Notes: generated from the letters alone by a model not told the origin. A stretch of DNA of 64,000 bases from Natrinema sp. CBA1119 (GCF_002572525.1 NZ_PDBS01000001.1:186001-250000), one strand, 5' to 3'. Positions 34,365-45,744 are shown, counted from the first letter of the stretch. Numbers and translations: made by a program.

Positions 34365-35360
34365 ATGACGACCGACATTTCTTGCAGCCCCGTTCGAGCC
34401 GACGACGCTCTCTCGCGGATCCATCGCCTCGAGTTCGACGTTCCCTGGCCACCGAAACACGTCGCCGCCTACCTCCTCGACGGGCCGGAACCGATTCTGA
34501 TCGACGCGGGCGCGCCGGACGACGCGGGCGAGGCGGAACTGCGCGAGGGACTCGAGGCCGTCGGTTTCGAGCCGGCCGATATCGACCACGTGCTCGTGAC
34601 CCACGTTCACAGCGACCATATCGGGCAGCTACCGTCTCTCAGAGCGGCCGACGCGACGGTTCACGTCCCCCGAACCGGGCTGTCCAGACTCGATCGCGAT
34701 CTCGAGACCGCCCGCGAGGGCTTTCATGAGATGACGACGGCAGCGGGCTACGTGGGCGACGAGCGCACGGAAGTCGTCGAGGAGGAACTCGAGGAGCTGC
34801 ACCGCGATCGGCGGCTGGTCGAACCCGAGACCGCCCGCGCGGTCGAGCCCAACGCGACGGTCACGATCGGCGACCAGGAGTTCGAGACGTTCGAAACGCC
34901 GGGCCACGCAGTCGATCACCTGTGTTTCGAGACGACGGTCGCGGGGACGACGGTCCTCTTTTCGGGCGACGCGCTCATCGAGCCGTTCCGTGCCGGGGCC
35001 TTTCAGGTCGGGCTCGATCGGGGTGCCGATGAGGCCATCGACGCCTACTACGAGGCGATGGAGCGGCTGACCGAGACGACTGCCACTCACGTCTTCCCCG
35101 GCCACGGCCCGACCTTCGAGGACCCCCAGCGGACCGTCGGCACGACGCGCGACCGACTCGACGCGCTCCTCGAGGAGACGCGAGCGGCGACCGCGGCGAT
35201 CGAACCCGCCACGGCGCTCGAGATCGCCGAAGAGCGCGCCGGCAACGTTCGGCACATGGCACCGGTGCTCGACACGATCGGAGCGCTCGGCACGCTCGAA
35301 AATCGGGACGACGTAACGTACGAAACCGACGACGGCGTCCGGTACTACGAGACGGCGTAG
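34365..35360 (+). CDS. Metallo-beta-lactamase fold hydrolase
   Basis: A 331-residue MBL-fold enzyme. The metal site motif THVHSDHIG gives His80, His82, Asp84 and His85; further ligands are in TPGHAVDHL, FSGDAL and VFPGHGP. The domain order (MBL core, then helical C-terminus from about 265) resembles glyoxalase II/LACTB2-like thioesterases. The substrate is unknown. It stands alone, between the tfe operon and an AT-rich gap. Confidence 0.9.
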   Translation: MTTDISCSPVRADDALSRIHRLEFDVPWPPKHVAAYLLDGPEPILIDAGAPDDAGEAELREGLEAVGFEPADIDHVLVTHVHSDHIGQLPSLRAADATVHVPRTGLSRLDRDLETAREGFHEMTTAAGYVGDERTEVVEEELEELHRDRRLVEPETARAVEPNATVTIGDQEFETFETPGHAVDHLCFETTVAGTTVLFSGDALIEPFRAGAFQVGLDRGADEAIDAYYEAMERLTETTATHVFPGHGPTFEDPQRTVGTTRDRLDALLEETRAATAAIEPATALEIAEERAGNVRHMAPVLDTIGALGTLENRDDVTYETDDGVRYYETA

Positions 35361-35468
35361 GCACTGCCCAGCCGAGTTCAACACCAGGAAGTACCAGAAA
35401 TAGGGGTTGGCAGAGTACTATCAATCAGCACCTAATTAGCCGGAGAGACGTGTCTGACTAAACCAATA

Positions 35469-35478
35469 AAATTATACA
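35469..35478 (+). promoter_or_regulatory. TATA box for small membrane protein
   Basis: AAATTATACA lies 22-31 bases before the ATG at 35500, in an AT-rich stretch. Confidence 0.5.
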
Positions 35479-35499
35479 CTCGATGCTGTATCATAAAAT

Positions 35500-35709
35500 A
35501 TGAGTAGAAATGACACTGGAACTGAAAGATTCTTTTCCTCGCTCCACCGATCACTCCTTGGCTATCTACTCGCGCTAGCTGGTCTAGCCGGTCTCGGGCT
35601 GGTGACGCAAGGCGATAGCTTGCTATCCAGCATTGTCGGAGTCGTCGTTGTTGGTACTACAGGATGTTGGATCGGGTATCTGTTCATCGACGGTCTGCGA
35701 GAGCGATAA
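35500..35709 (+). CDS. Small two-helix membrane protein, unknown function
   Basis: A 69-residue protein with two hydrophobic helices (about residues 18-38 and 43-63), a polar N-terminus and a basic C-terminus. Codons are less GC-rich than in neighbouring genes and the flanks are AT-rich, which may mean recent acquisition. No family recognised. A TATA box at leaderless spacing supports expression. Confidence 0.55.
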   Translation: MSRNDTGTERFFSSLHRSLLGYLLALAGLAGLGLVTQGDSLLSSIVGVVVVGTTGCWIGYLFIDGLRER

Positions 35710-35847
35710 TGCTGTCAGGTAGAGACGCCGCGACTCTCACGTTACATCTCGATCATCGGATAGGACAACGCCAAGCGGAACTGTTCGATGATACCCGTTG
35801 AACCGAATCGCCAGCTTTTCCGTAAACGCCGATAGCCGAAATTGCTG

Positions 35848-37425
35848 CTACTCTTCGTCGTCTGCCAGCTTGAACTTCTGAATCTTCCCGGAGGTCGTTC
35901 GCGGGAGTTCGTCGATAAACTCGATCTCGCGGGGATGTTTGTAGCTGGCCACTTCCTCGAGACAGAACTCCGTGAGATCCTCGGCGGTCACGTCGCTGCC
36001 GGGCTCGACGCCCTCGGCGGGGACGATGAACGCCTTTGGCACCTCGTTGCGTCGTTCGTCCGGGATTCCGACGACGGCCGCGTCCGCGACGGCCTCGTGC
36101 TCGAGGAGGAGGTTCTCGAGTTCGCTGGGGTAGACGTTGTAGCCGGCGGTGTTGATCATGTGCTTTTTCCGGTCGACGATCTCGTAGTAGTTGTTCCCGT
36201 CGCGGCGGGCGATGTCGCCGGTCCGAAAGTAGCCGTGCTCGGTGAAGGCCTGCTCGGTGGCCTCGGGCAAGTTGAGATACCCTTTCATGACCTGCGGGCC
36301 GCGGACGACGAGTTCGCCTTTCTCACCGGGCGCGACCTCATCCCCAGCCTCGTCGACGATCTTGCAGTCGGTCATCCGCAGGGGCTGGCCGATCGTCCCG
36401 TGTTTCAGGCCGAACGTCGAGCCGCTCTGGGTGTGGGTCGCGCCGTGGGTCTCGGTGAGGCCGTACCCCTCCGAGATGTCGACGCCTGCGGTCTCCTCGA
36501 ACCGCTCTTGGACCGCGGTCGAGAGCTTCGCGCCGCCCTCGGAAGCCGACTCGAGACTGCTGAGATCGTACTCGCCGAAGTCATCGGAGTCGACCATGTC
36601 GGCGTACATCGTTGTCACGCCGACGAAGTGGGTGATCCCCTCGTCTTCGATGAGTTGCATACACTCCTGGGCGTCCCACTCGAGGGCGCTGCGGAAGTAG
36701 AGGCGGCCGCCGCCGACCAGCGGCTGGAGCGCCGTGTGGGTGAAGCCGGTGATGTGGTAGAGGGGGAGCCACGTGAGACTGCGGACGTCCTCGGGCTCGA
36801 CGTCGACGTTCGAGGCGGTCAGGGGCCACATGAGCTGAGCCCGGGTGTTCTCGTGTGTGAGCTGGACGCCTTTCGGGTCGCCCGTCGTCCCGGAAGTGTA
36901 TGGCAACAGGGCCACGTCGTCGTCCGCACGATCGACCAGCGTCGGCTCGCCGCGCAGTTCCTCGAAGGCGCGGTCCGCGTCGTCCCGCGGCCAGTCCTCG
37001 CTCCGGATGGTGATGATTTCGGGCTCCATCTCGGCGTCCTCGATCGCTTGATCGACGACTTCCCGCAGCGCCGGATGGGTCACGATCGCGCTCGCGTCCG
37101 TGTCCTCCAGCTGATAGGCCACTTCGCGGCGCTTGTACTGTGGATTGACCGGCGATATTTCGACGCCGGCCTTGAACGCACCGATCGAGGCGACGAGGTA
37201 CTGCGGACAGTTCGGCAGGAAGAGCAGCATTCGGTCGCCGGGCTCGAGACCGATATCGTGGAGTCCGCCGGCGAGTTCGGCGGTCCAGTCGCGGACCTCC
37301 TCGTGGGTCCAGCGGCGACCGTGGTGTTCCATCGCCTGTGCATCCCCGTGTTGTGCGGCGGTCTGGTCGAACAGTTTTGCGACGTTGCCCGCTCGAGCGG
37401 ACTGATCGACCGCTTCCAGATCCAT
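35848..37425 (-). CDS. AMP-forming acyl-CoA ligase (medium/long-chain)
   Basis: A 525-residue adenylate-forming enzyme activating a carboxylic acid, probably a fatty acid, to acyl-CoA. YTSGTTGDPKGVQLTH, EGYGLTETHG, KKHMINTAGYNVYPSELEN and the catalytic lysine in PRTTSGKIQKFKL are complete. It is distinct from the ligase at 9561-11180, both in the linker motif and in partners. It is monocistronic, divergent from the membrane HTH gene at 37602. Confidence 0.94.
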   Translation of the reverse strand: MDLEAVDQSARAGNVAKLFDQTAAQHGDAQAMEHHGRRWTHEEVRDWTAELAGGLHDIGLEPGDRMLLFLPNCPQYLVASIGAFKAGVEISPVNPQYKRREVAYQLEDTDASAIVTHPALREVVDQAIEDAEMEPEIITIRSEDWPRDDADRAFEELRGEPTLVDRADDDVALLPYTSGTTGDPKGVQLTHENTRAQLMWPLTASNVDVEPEDVRSLTWLPLYHITGFTHTALQPLVGGGRLYFRSALEWDAQECMQLIEDEGITHFVGVTTMYADMVDSDDFGEYDLSSLESASEGGAKLSTAVQERFEETAGVDISEGYGLTETHGATHTQSGSTFGLKHGTIGQPLRMTDCKIVDEAGDEVAPGEKGELVVRGPQVMKGYLNLPEATEQAFTEHGYFRTGDIARRDGNNYYEIVDRKKHMINTAGYNVYPSELENLLLEHEAVADAAVVGIPDERRNEVPKAFIVPAEGVEPGSDVTAEDLTEFCLEEVASYKHPREIEFIDELPRTTSGKIQKFKLADDEE

Positions 37426-37601
37426 GTATCGTGGTACCGAAGCCCGCGCTTAAAATCGTATCCATCTTACAGCCCGGGTGCGGAACTAATCAGCCACCCG
37501 TCCCGGCTACACGTCCGGGTTCGCGAGCCGGCCGATCACGCGAACAGATCGACCCCTTTCGAGCGATACACTTAGTACCGTTCCTGTTTTATCCCCAATA
37601 T

Positions 37602-38258
37602 ATGGTCCCCGAATTCGCCGCCTGGACTCGCGACCAAATCGGGCTCTCCGATATCATTTCTGCCGTCGGTATCGCCGTCGTTCTCTCGTTTCTGGGGGTC
37701 GATCTGAACGTCATCGGGACGCTACTCGGGATCGCAATCGGCGCGCCGCTTCTCGAGGGCGTGTTCGACAGATACGATGTCGATCCGGCGCTCGCCTGGC
37801 TCGGTCTCGGGCTGTTCACCGCCGCTGTTGGAGGGATCCAACTACGGGAAGGCGGGTACTGGTTTGGCGGGTCGCTGCTCGCCGTCGGCTGCTGGATCTG
37901 TCTCGACGGCCTGTACGCGCGGCGGACCGACGGCTCGAGCGGTACCGACGAGGACCTGACGGACGACGACTACCACCTCGCCGCCCTCCACAGCGGCTGG
38001 CTCCTCGAGGAGCTCCGCGAGGCCGACCGCCCGCTCACGAAGACGGAGCTCTGTGACCGAACCGGGCTGCTGGCGGAGGACTTCGACCGCCTCCTCGAGA
38101 TCCACGGCGAATCGGGAGCGATTGAACGGACCGGCAACGGCTACGCGATCGACGAGGACGAGATGGGATCCACCGCAGCCGTCCGAAGCCTCCTTAGAAC
38201 GGTCAAGAGCAGGCTGTTCCGGCCGTTTCGGCTCTTCAGACCGGCCGGCTACCGCTGA
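37602..38258 (+). CDS. Membrane protein with C-terminal winged-helix-like domain
   Basis: A 218-residue protein. The N-terminal half has three or four hydrophobic segments (about residues 18-52, 62-81, 86-106). The C-terminal half (about 125-185) is polar, with a helix-turn-helix-like sequence RPLTKTELCDRTGLLAEDFDRLLE. This would be a membrane-bound DNA-binding or protein-binding module. The start at 37602 follows ATATATGG; the frame upstream is not protein-like. No named family. Confidence 0.65.
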   Translation: MVPEFAAWTRDQIGLSDIISAVGIAVVLSFLGVDLNVIGTLLGIAIGAPLLEGVFDRYDVDPALAWLGLGLFTAAVGGIQLREGGYWFGGSLLAVGCWICLDGLYARRTDGSSGTDEDLTDDDYHLAALHSGWLLEELREADRPLTKTELCDRTGLLAEDFDRLLEIHGESGAIERTGNGYAIDEDEMGSTAAVRSLLRTVKSRLFRPFRLFRPAGYR

Positions 38259-38281
38259 GAACGAGCCTCGAAATCACTCGA

Positions 38282-38866
38282 CTACTCGCCGTTCGACTGG
38301 TGTTCCCGGTCCGAATCGGGCTCCGAATCCGCTGATTCGACGCGTTTGCCCGTCTCCATCGGGATCACGCGCCGGTCGGCGTTTTGCCAGTCCCGCTCGA
38401 GTTCCCGGCCCTCGAAGAGCCGATCGAGAAAGACCGCCAGCCCGGCCACTTCGGAGTGGGGCTGGTTGGTGACGCCGACGTTCCAGTCGGCCTCCTCGTA
38501 GACATCAAAGGAGACCTTCTCGGAGCCGACGACGAGCAAGAGCGGTTCTCCCTCGGACAGGTGGGCCGTCCGAATATCGGCTTCCACGTCCTGAACGCGC
38601 TCCCCGTACATCGTGAGGTGAACGACCCGTCCCTCCCAGTTCCGGATGATCCGAAGGGGCGAATCGGTCAGTTCGGCCGCGAAGGGGCCCCCGAACCGGT
38701 CGGTGATGTCCGCGACCGTCTCGAGCGACTGGCCGGCGTTGTCGGGGAAGATGACGCGGTCGGCCCCCAGCGCCCGCGCGGTCAGGCCGACGTGGGTCGT
38801 CATCCGTTCGTCTCGGCCGGGGCGGTGGCCGAGCCGAAGGACGGCGACCTCGCTATCGTCGTGCAT
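38282..38866 (-). CDS. trm56: tRNA (cytidine(56)-2'-O)-methyltransferase
   Basis: A 194-residue archaeal SPOUT methyltransferase that methylates the 2'-O of C56 in the tRNA T-loop. Family motifs seen are VLRLGHRPGRDERMTTHVGL at the N-terminus, RNWEGRVVHLTMYG, and the knot region LLLVVGSEKV and VGVTNQPHSEVAGLAVFLDR. I chose the ATG at 38866 because the conserved fold begins within six residues of it. The gene stop lies 23 bases from the convergent gene. Confidence 0.93.
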   Translation of the reverse strand: MHDDSEVAVLRLGHRPGRDERMTTHVGLTARALGADRVIFPDNAGQSLETVADITDRFGGPFAAELTDSPLRIIRNWEGRVVHLTMYGERVQDVEADIRTAHLSEGEPLLLVVGSEKVSFDVYEEADWNVGVTNQPHSEVAGLAVFLDRLFEGRELERDWQNADRRVIPMETGKRVESADSEPDSDREHQSNGE

Positions 38867-39290
38867 ACCGCTAGCCACTCTCGGCGGCGGTTAGGGGGTT
38901 TCGTTTTCCACGTGCCGAGCCTGTTTGCGGCCAGTGCGACGATTCAGTTAGTAGAGACGGACTATGTTTCACTCCGGACCGGCCAGCCGGCGTTCGGTGG
39001 CGCGCGCTGGCGGCCGTCCGAGCGTCGCGAGGTGCGAACACAGTGAGCACCTCGGAAAGCGAACGGTGACCGGAGGGAACCGTGAGCCAAGCGAGGGCGG
39101 CCGCCAATACTGCGCGAGGGATGAGCGAGTGAGCAGAGCGAACGAGTGAATCGGCTGGGGAGGGCGTGGCGACTCCCTGGTGCCACGATAGCAGGACACT
39201 TCTTTCACCGTATTCTTATCAGAACCCACTGTTCCATACTCGCGACTACTACACGGCGAATCATCCGCGACGCCCGAGGGTGACACGAAA
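38867..39290. repeat. Intergenic region with inverted repeats
   Basis: No gene is seen in this 420-base divergent gap. From about 39000 to 39150 it contains short inverted repeats, such as CGAGGTGC/GCACCTCG (39028-39035/39047-39054) and ACGGT/ACCGT (39063-39067/39079-39083), followed by repeated GAGCGA/GAGTGA-type words. The composition is like the palindrome block at 4752-5085, but the stems are less perfect. Confidence 0.55.
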
Positions 39291-39300
39291 GTATACATAA
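39291..39300 (+). promoter_or_regulatory. TATA box for first cupin gene
   Basis: GTATACATAA lies 22-31 bases before the ATG at 39322. Confidence 0.6.
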
Positions 39301-39321
39301 TTGACGTGAGTAACAGATAGT

Positions 39322-39798
39322 ATGGAAACGATCAACGAGTCGGCCGTCGACTGGAAAGAGTACGATCGAGAGCAAACGGCGTTCCGGCGGAAGGAACTCT
39401 CCACCGCCGTCGGGGCCTCGGACCTCGGCTGCAGCCTCTATGAACTCCCGCCCGGGATGCGCTCGTGGCCCTACCACTACCACACGGCCAACGAGGAAGC
39501 GATCTACGTGCTGGCAGGCGAGGGGCAACTGAAGACGGAAGACGGCCTCGAGCCCCTGACGGCCGGCGACTACGCCACCTTTCCCGCCGACGAGTCGGGC
39601 GGCCATCGGGTCGTCAACGACGGCGACGAACCGCTCCGATATCTGGCGATATCGACGATGAACGAGCCGGATATCACGGTCTACCCGGAGATGAATAAGT
39701 TCGGCGTCTACGTCGGCTCGCCGCCGGGCGGTCGCGACGACCGGTCGCTCGAGGGCTACTACCGCACCGATGACGAGACGGAGTACTGGGACGAGTAG
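39322..39798 (+). CDS. Cupin-domain protein
   Basis: A 158-residue single-cupin protein. The first cupin motif is PYHYHTANEEAIYVLAGEG with two His and a Glu ligand; the second motif is degenerate (GGHRVVNDG). Such small cupins may bind sugars or act as isomerases or sensors; the function is not set by sequence. A second cupin gene follows on the same strand after 53 bases with its own promoter. Confidence 0.88.
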   Translation: METINESAVDWKEYDREQTAFRRKELSTAVGASDLGCSLYELPPGMRSWPYHYHTANEEAIYVLAGEGQLKTEDGLEPLTAGDYATFPADESGGHRVVNDGDEPLRYLAISTMNEPDITVYPEMNKFGVYVGSPPGGRDDRSLEGYYRTDDETEYWDE

Positions 39799-39820
39799 CG
39801 ATTCTGAAACGCGGGGGTGG

Positions 39821-39829
39821 AATTAACTG
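39821..39829 (+). promoter_or_regulatory. TATA-like box for second cupin gene
   Basis: AATTAACTG lies 23-31 bases before the ATG at 39852. A more TATA-like GTTATATTC at 39836-39844 is too close to the ATG to drive a transcript that includes it. Confidence 0.4.
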
Positions 39830-39851
39830 TTCTCCGTTATATTCTACAGAT

Positions 39852-40217
39852 ATGCGATCAGTACACAAATCTGATGCGCCGGCACTGAGCCGAGACGACG
39901 GACTCGTGTCCCACATTCTGCACTCCCAGCGGGACGCCTCGGAGACGGACCTGACGATCACCTGGGTCGACGTCGAGCCGGGTGCGCGGCAAGTCCGCCA
40001 CGAACACGACCCGGAACAGGTCTACGTCATCGTTTCCGGCGAGGGCGTGATGTCCGTCGGCGACGACGAGCGCGCGGTCGAGGCCGGCGAGCTGGTCCAC
40101 ATCCCGGCGAACACCGAACACGGCCTCGAGAACACCGGCGACAGCACGCTCGAGTACGTCTCCGCCGCGACGCCGGCGTTCCCGGACGCCGAAGTCGACG
40201 AATTCTACGAGCGGTGA
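39852..40217 (+). CDS. Cupin-domain protein
   Basis: A 121-residue cupin with a complete metal site: RHEHDPEQVYVIVSGEG (two His, Glu-like position as Gln) and IPANTEHGLEN with the third His. It is more typical of the family than the upstream cupin and unrelated beyond the fold. A small soluble protein; substrate unknown. Confidence 0.88.
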   Translation: MRSVHKSDAPALSRDDGLVSHILHSQRDASETDLTITWVDVEPGARQVRHEHDPEQVYVIVSGEGVMSVGDDERAVEAGELVHIPANTEHGLENTGDSTLEYVSAATPAFPDAEVDEFYER

Positions 40218-40354
40218 ATTCACTGCGGGCGACCGCACGTCGACTGAACAGCACCGGTGAGAAGGGGAACGAGTACTCGACCTACCGAGGCGCTCGAGGA
40301 GAGCGGGAGTGCGGGAATGCATGGATATTAGTTAGCACGCGACCTACGGCCGGT

Positions 40355-40582
40355 ATGAGCAACGAGCCGAACGACGAGCGGTGGTCGACGTTCACGGAGG
40401 GATTCGTCGTTCCGATCACCGGACTGTTGGCGCTGCTGTTCGCCGTCATGGCCGGAATGACCGTTCAGCCCGCTCTGTCAGGATCCGCGTCGGATCTGCT
40501 AACACCGATCATTTTCGCCGGTGTCGCCCTCCTCTGTTTCCGCCTCCGCCAGCGAGCGGTCGCGGCTCGAGAGGACGACTGA
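40355..40582 (+). CDS. Small two-helix membrane protein, unknown function
   Basis: A 75-residue protein with two hydrophobic segments (about 16-38 and 46-64) and a charged C-terminus. I chose the ATG at 40355 because the first predicted helix follows it and the frame before it is unlike protein. No family recognised; it lies between cupin and Usp genes with no clear partner. Confidence 0.6.
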   Translation: MSNEPNDERWSTFTEGFVVPITGLLALLFAVMAGMTVQPALSGSASDLLTPIIFAGVALLCFRLRQRAVAAREDD

Positions 40583-40702
40583 GTCCGGCTGCTATCACGC
40601 GCACCCACACGGCGGTCGGGCACGCCGAAACTGACTGACAGTCGTCCGTCTGAGACGCGATCGAACGGCGGGTCCGTGTCGAATCGGGACCACCGCCGAC
40701 CC

Positions 40703-40921
40703 TTACTGTTGTTTCGCCTGCTCGAGCGAGAAGAAGAAGCCGAAGTAGGCGACGATGCCGGCGAGCATGAACATGTAGAACACCCATCTGGGTGCATCGA
40801 CGAAGACGAAGTCGAAGAGGAAGCTCACTATGGCGACCCAGACGACGGCGAACAGCAGATCGTAGACCATACCGGTTCCGTTTTCCTCGACGTGTTCGCG
40901 CAAGCGATCAACGACGCTCAT
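40703..40921 (-). CDS. Small two-helix membrane protein, unknown function
   Basis: A 72-residue protein: a charged N-terminal helix (VVDRLREHVEENG), then hydrophobic segments at about 18-40 and 45-65 (aromatic-rich FYMFMLAGIVAYFGFFF). The arrangement is common among haloarchaeal small membrane proteins. It is 86 bases downstream of the UspA gene of the acetate operon, same strand, so it might be its last member. Confidence 0.65.
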   Translation of the reverse strand: MSVVDRLREHVEENGTGMVYDLLFAVVWVAIVSFLFDFVFVDAPRWVFYMFMLAGIVAYFGFFFSLEQAKQQ

Positions 40922-41007
40922 TGCGGCGATTCTCCTGTCCGTGGGCAGTGGTGTCGTGGCATGTCGAAAGAATGGAGTCGGTCGTCCGTCAGTCTTGTGC
41001 GTCCGAG

Positions 41008-41469
41008 TCAGTCCTCGTCGTCGTAGTCGACGACCAGCACGGGGACAGTCGTCGAGCGGAGTACGCGCTCGGTGACGCTCCCGAGCAGCGCCCGGCGGAC
41101 GCCGGAGCGACCGTGACTGCCGATCACGATGAGGTCGATGTCGTTGTCCTCGGCGTAGTCGGCGATCATCCGATGGGGCTGGCCGCCGGCGTGACGCTCG
41201 TGGGCAGTCAGGCCGGCCGCCTCGGCGGCGTCCGTAACGTAGCCGGTCGCCGCCTCGGCGTCTTCGCGCAGCTCGGTCATTCCCTGGAACTGACCCTGTC
41301 GGATCCGGTCGACCTGTTCGGTCCCTAACCCGTACGCGATTGCGTCCGTGTCGGCGACGAACAGCGAGTGGACTTCCGCGTCGTATTTCGTGGCGATATC
41401 GATCGCCTGGTCGACCGCTGCCTCAGCGACGTTGCTCCCATCGGTGGGAACGAGTATTCGTTCGTACAT
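41008..41469 (-). CDS. Universal stress protein (UspA family)
   Basis: A 153-residue UspA-fold protein. ILVPTDGSNVAEAAVDQAID opens the fold and GSHGRSGVRRALLGSVTE holds the ATP-binding G-x2-G-x9-G(S/T) motif. It begins two bases after the symporter stop, the last gene of acs-DUF4212-symporter-usp. Usp proteins often pair with transporters in haloarchaea and may regulate them by ATP binding. Confidence 0.92.
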   Translation of the reverse strand: MYERILVPTDGSNVAEAAVDQAIDIATKYDAEVHSLFVADTDAIAYGLGTEQVDRIRQGQFQGMTELREDAEAATGYVTDAAEAAGLTAHERHAGGQPHRMIADYAEDNDIDLIVIGSHGRSGVRRALLGSVTERVLRSTTVPVLVVDYDDED

Positions 41470-41471
41470 GG

Positions 41472-43211
41472 TCAGTCATCCGCAGGTGCGTTTCCGTCTC
41501 GGTTCTTCTCGGCGACGATGTCCGCCGCGGTCTTGTCCTTGGGCATCGGATCCGGACTGTGACACTGCCGGACCATCTGTTTGGTCTCGAGGGGCGGTTC
41601 ACTGGTCACGAGCGAGACGATGATCGTGACCGCGAACACGATGGGCGTGCCGATGAGCGCCGAGCCGATGGCGGGCATCCACGTCGAGATGGCGTCGATG
41701 GCGAGTCCACCGTCGATGAGGCCGAAGTTCCCCTCGTTGAGCATGGGGATGAACCAGACGATGATGCCGGTCGTCATCCCGCTGAGCGCACCCGGCCGGT
41801 TCGTGTTCTCCCACCAGAGACCGAGGAAGAACATCGGGAACAGCACGATGGCCGCGAGCGAGAACGCGAACCCGACGAGTGCCGCGATCGGCTGCTGGGG
41901 GTTCAGCGCGAAGATGATCGTGAGCAGACCGATCAGGATGATGCTCAGGCGACCGACGAGCACCTGCTGGCGCTGGGTCGCGTCTTCGTTGATGATGTTC
42001 GCGTAGATGTCGTGGGAGATCGCTGACGAGGCGGCGATGAACAGGCCGGCGGTCGTCGCCACGGCCGCGGCGATACCGCCCGCCGCGACGAAGCCGACGA
42101 ACCACGACGGCAGACCCGCGAGCTGTGCGGCCAACACGACGAGAACGTCACCGGCCGCGCTGGTCATGCCGGGATCGCCGTAAACGGCACCGACCTCCTC
42201 GCCGTACAGGGCGGTCCCGACGGCGGCGAAGGCGGGCGCGCTGAGGTACAGCAGCGAGATGAAGAACAGTCCCCAGGTGCACGACCAGCGGGCGACTCGC
42301 TCGTTCTTGACCGTGTAGAACCTGACCAGCACGTGGGGCAGTCCGCAGGTCCCGAAGACCAGGCTGAAACAGGTCGCGACCCACAGGTAGTAGCTGCCGC
42401 CCGCGAACGGGGCGGAGAACTCGCTCCCGAGGGTATCTATCATCATCCCGTACTCGAGTTGCGGGAGCACCGTCGTGAAGCCGCCGGACCAGCCGGTCAC
42501 GACCAGTCCGAGCAGGAACGCGACGATGAGGATGACGTACTGCAGGACCATGTTCTTTGTCGCGCCGAGCATCCCCGACAGCGAGAGGTAGGCGACGGTG
42601 ATGACCATGAAGATCACCATCATCGTCTGGTAGGCGGACAGCGCGCCGCCGGTGATCGCCGACCAGTCGCCGAGGATGTACAGTCCGACGAGCCCCATCC
42701 CGCGAGCCTGACCGAGCGCGTAGACGAAGCCGATCAGGAACGTGGTGAGCGCCGCGAGGGCGCGCGCGGCGTCGGAGTTGAAGCGGTCGCCGACGAAGTC
42801 CGGCGCGGTGTATTTCCCGAACCGCCGCATCTGGGCGGCCATGAAGATCAGCAGGATGAAGTAGCCCGTCGTCCAGCCGATGACGTACGCCAGGCCGTAG
42901 ACCCCTGAAATCGCGACGGTCGCGGCCACTCCGAGGTACGTCGCCGCCGACATCCAGTTGGCCCCGATGGCCATCCCGTTCTCGATGTTCCCGATCGACC
43001 GGCCGGCGACCCACATGTCGTCCGTGTCGGCGACCTGAAACATGAAGCCGGCGACGATGAACAGCCCCATCATCCCGATGACGATGATCGCCGGGAGCAG
43101 TTTGAACGAGACGTTCAAGTCCTCCGGAAGCAGCGCTTCGCTCGACTGCAACGGCATCGTCTCCATCGCTCCGATCGCGAGGTCCGCCAGCATCGGTGCG
43201 CCGTCGATCAT
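41472..43211 (-). CDS. Sodium:solute symporter (acetate-type), large subunit
   Basis: A 579-residue polytopic carrier of the SSS family with about 13 hydrophobic segments. Family motifs such as VAGRSIGNIENGMAIGANWM and GFVYALGQARGMG are clear. Together with the DUF4212 small subunit and acetyl-CoA synthetase in the same operon, acetate or a similar monocarboxylate is the likely substrate, carried in with Na+. The start overlaps the DUF4212 stop by four bases (ATGA). Confidence 0.92.
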   Translation of the reverse strand: MIDGAPMLADLAIGAMETMPLQSSEALLPEDLNVSFKLLPAIIVIGMMGLFIVAGFMFQVADTDDMWVAGRSIGNIENGMAIGANWMSAATYLGVAATVAISGVYGLAYVIGWTTGYFILLIFMAAQMRRFGKYTAPDFVGDRFNSDAARALAALTTFLIGFVYALGQARGMGLVGLYILGDWSAITGGALSAYQTMMVIFMVITVAYLSLSGMLGATKNMVLQYVILIVAFLLGLVVTGWSGGFTTVLPQLEYGMMIDTLGSEFSAPFAGGSYYLWVATCFSLVFGTCGLPHVLVRFYTVKNERVARWSCTWGLFFISLLYLSAPAFAAVGTALYGEEVGAVYGDPGMTSAAGDVLVVLAAQLAGLPSWFVGFVAAGGIAAAVATTAGLFIAASSAISHDIYANIINEDATQRQQVLVGRLSIILIGLLTIIFALNPQQPIAALVGFAFSLAAIVLFPMFFLGLWWENTNRPGALSGMTTGIIVWFIPMLNEGNFGLIDGGLAIDAISTWMPAIGSALIGTPIVFAVTIIVSLVTSEPPLETKQMVRQCHSPDPMPKDKTAADIVAEKNRDGNAPADD

Positions 43212-43666
43212 TCGTCGATACCTCCGTCAGTCGCGGCCGCGTCGTCCGGGACGGAGTCGGTGTCGGTCGTCTCCGGTTCGGCAACGCCCTGTTCGATCCC
43301 GTACTTCTCGTCGATCTGATCGCGCTTGCGCGCGTACCACACCGAGAGGACGAGCGCCGCGCCCGGCCCGACGATCGCGAGCAGGAAGTAGTGAAGCGGG
43401 AATCCGATGAGCGGCATCGTCTGCGTCATCAGATCGGGTGCGAGACGCGTCGCCGTGATCGGTGCGAACGTCGTCAAAACCCAGATGCCAAAGCCGATCC
43501 AGATGATTTTCAGGTGATCCCGCATGAACGGGGTCGCCGGCTTCAACAGGTTGATCTCGACGTCCATGTAGTCGATCTGTCGTTCGCGCTCGACGTCGCT
43601 CATCCCACCGTCGGTCGCTATCTGGTGGGTATCGTCGTTCATATCGTGTCTGTTTTTGTCTGACAT
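43208..43666 (-). CDS. DUF4212 symporter small subunit
   Basis: A 152-residue protein of the DUF4212 family, the small partner of SSS-type carriers. Two membrane helices are seen at about residues 50-73 and 88-110; the C-terminal 40 residues are acidic. Internal Met codons are possible starts, but the 43666 ATG gives the longest reading without conflict. It lies 73 bases after acs and overlaps the symporter gene. Confidence 0.9.
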   Translation of the reverse strand: MSDKNRHDMNDDTHQIATDGGMSDVERERQIDYMDVEINLLKPATPFMRDHLKIIWIGFGIWVLTTFAPITATRLAPDLMTQTMPLIGFPLHYFLLAIVGPGAALVLSVWYARKRDQIDEKYGIEQGVAEPETTDTDSVPDDAAATDGGIDE

Positions 43667-43739
43667 GGTTTCGTGTATCGTGTTTCAGTTCGTGTCGTTG
43701 TTTCGTTCAGTTCGAAGAGATAGTTCTGAACGGACCGCG

Positions 43740-45719
<1,980 letters not shown>

Positions 45720-45744
45720 GGTACACCCAATCAATCTCCAACGA

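Noticed and set aside
39836-39844. TATA box for the second cupin
   Set aside because: Only 8 bases before the ATG, too close to give a transcript containing the start.
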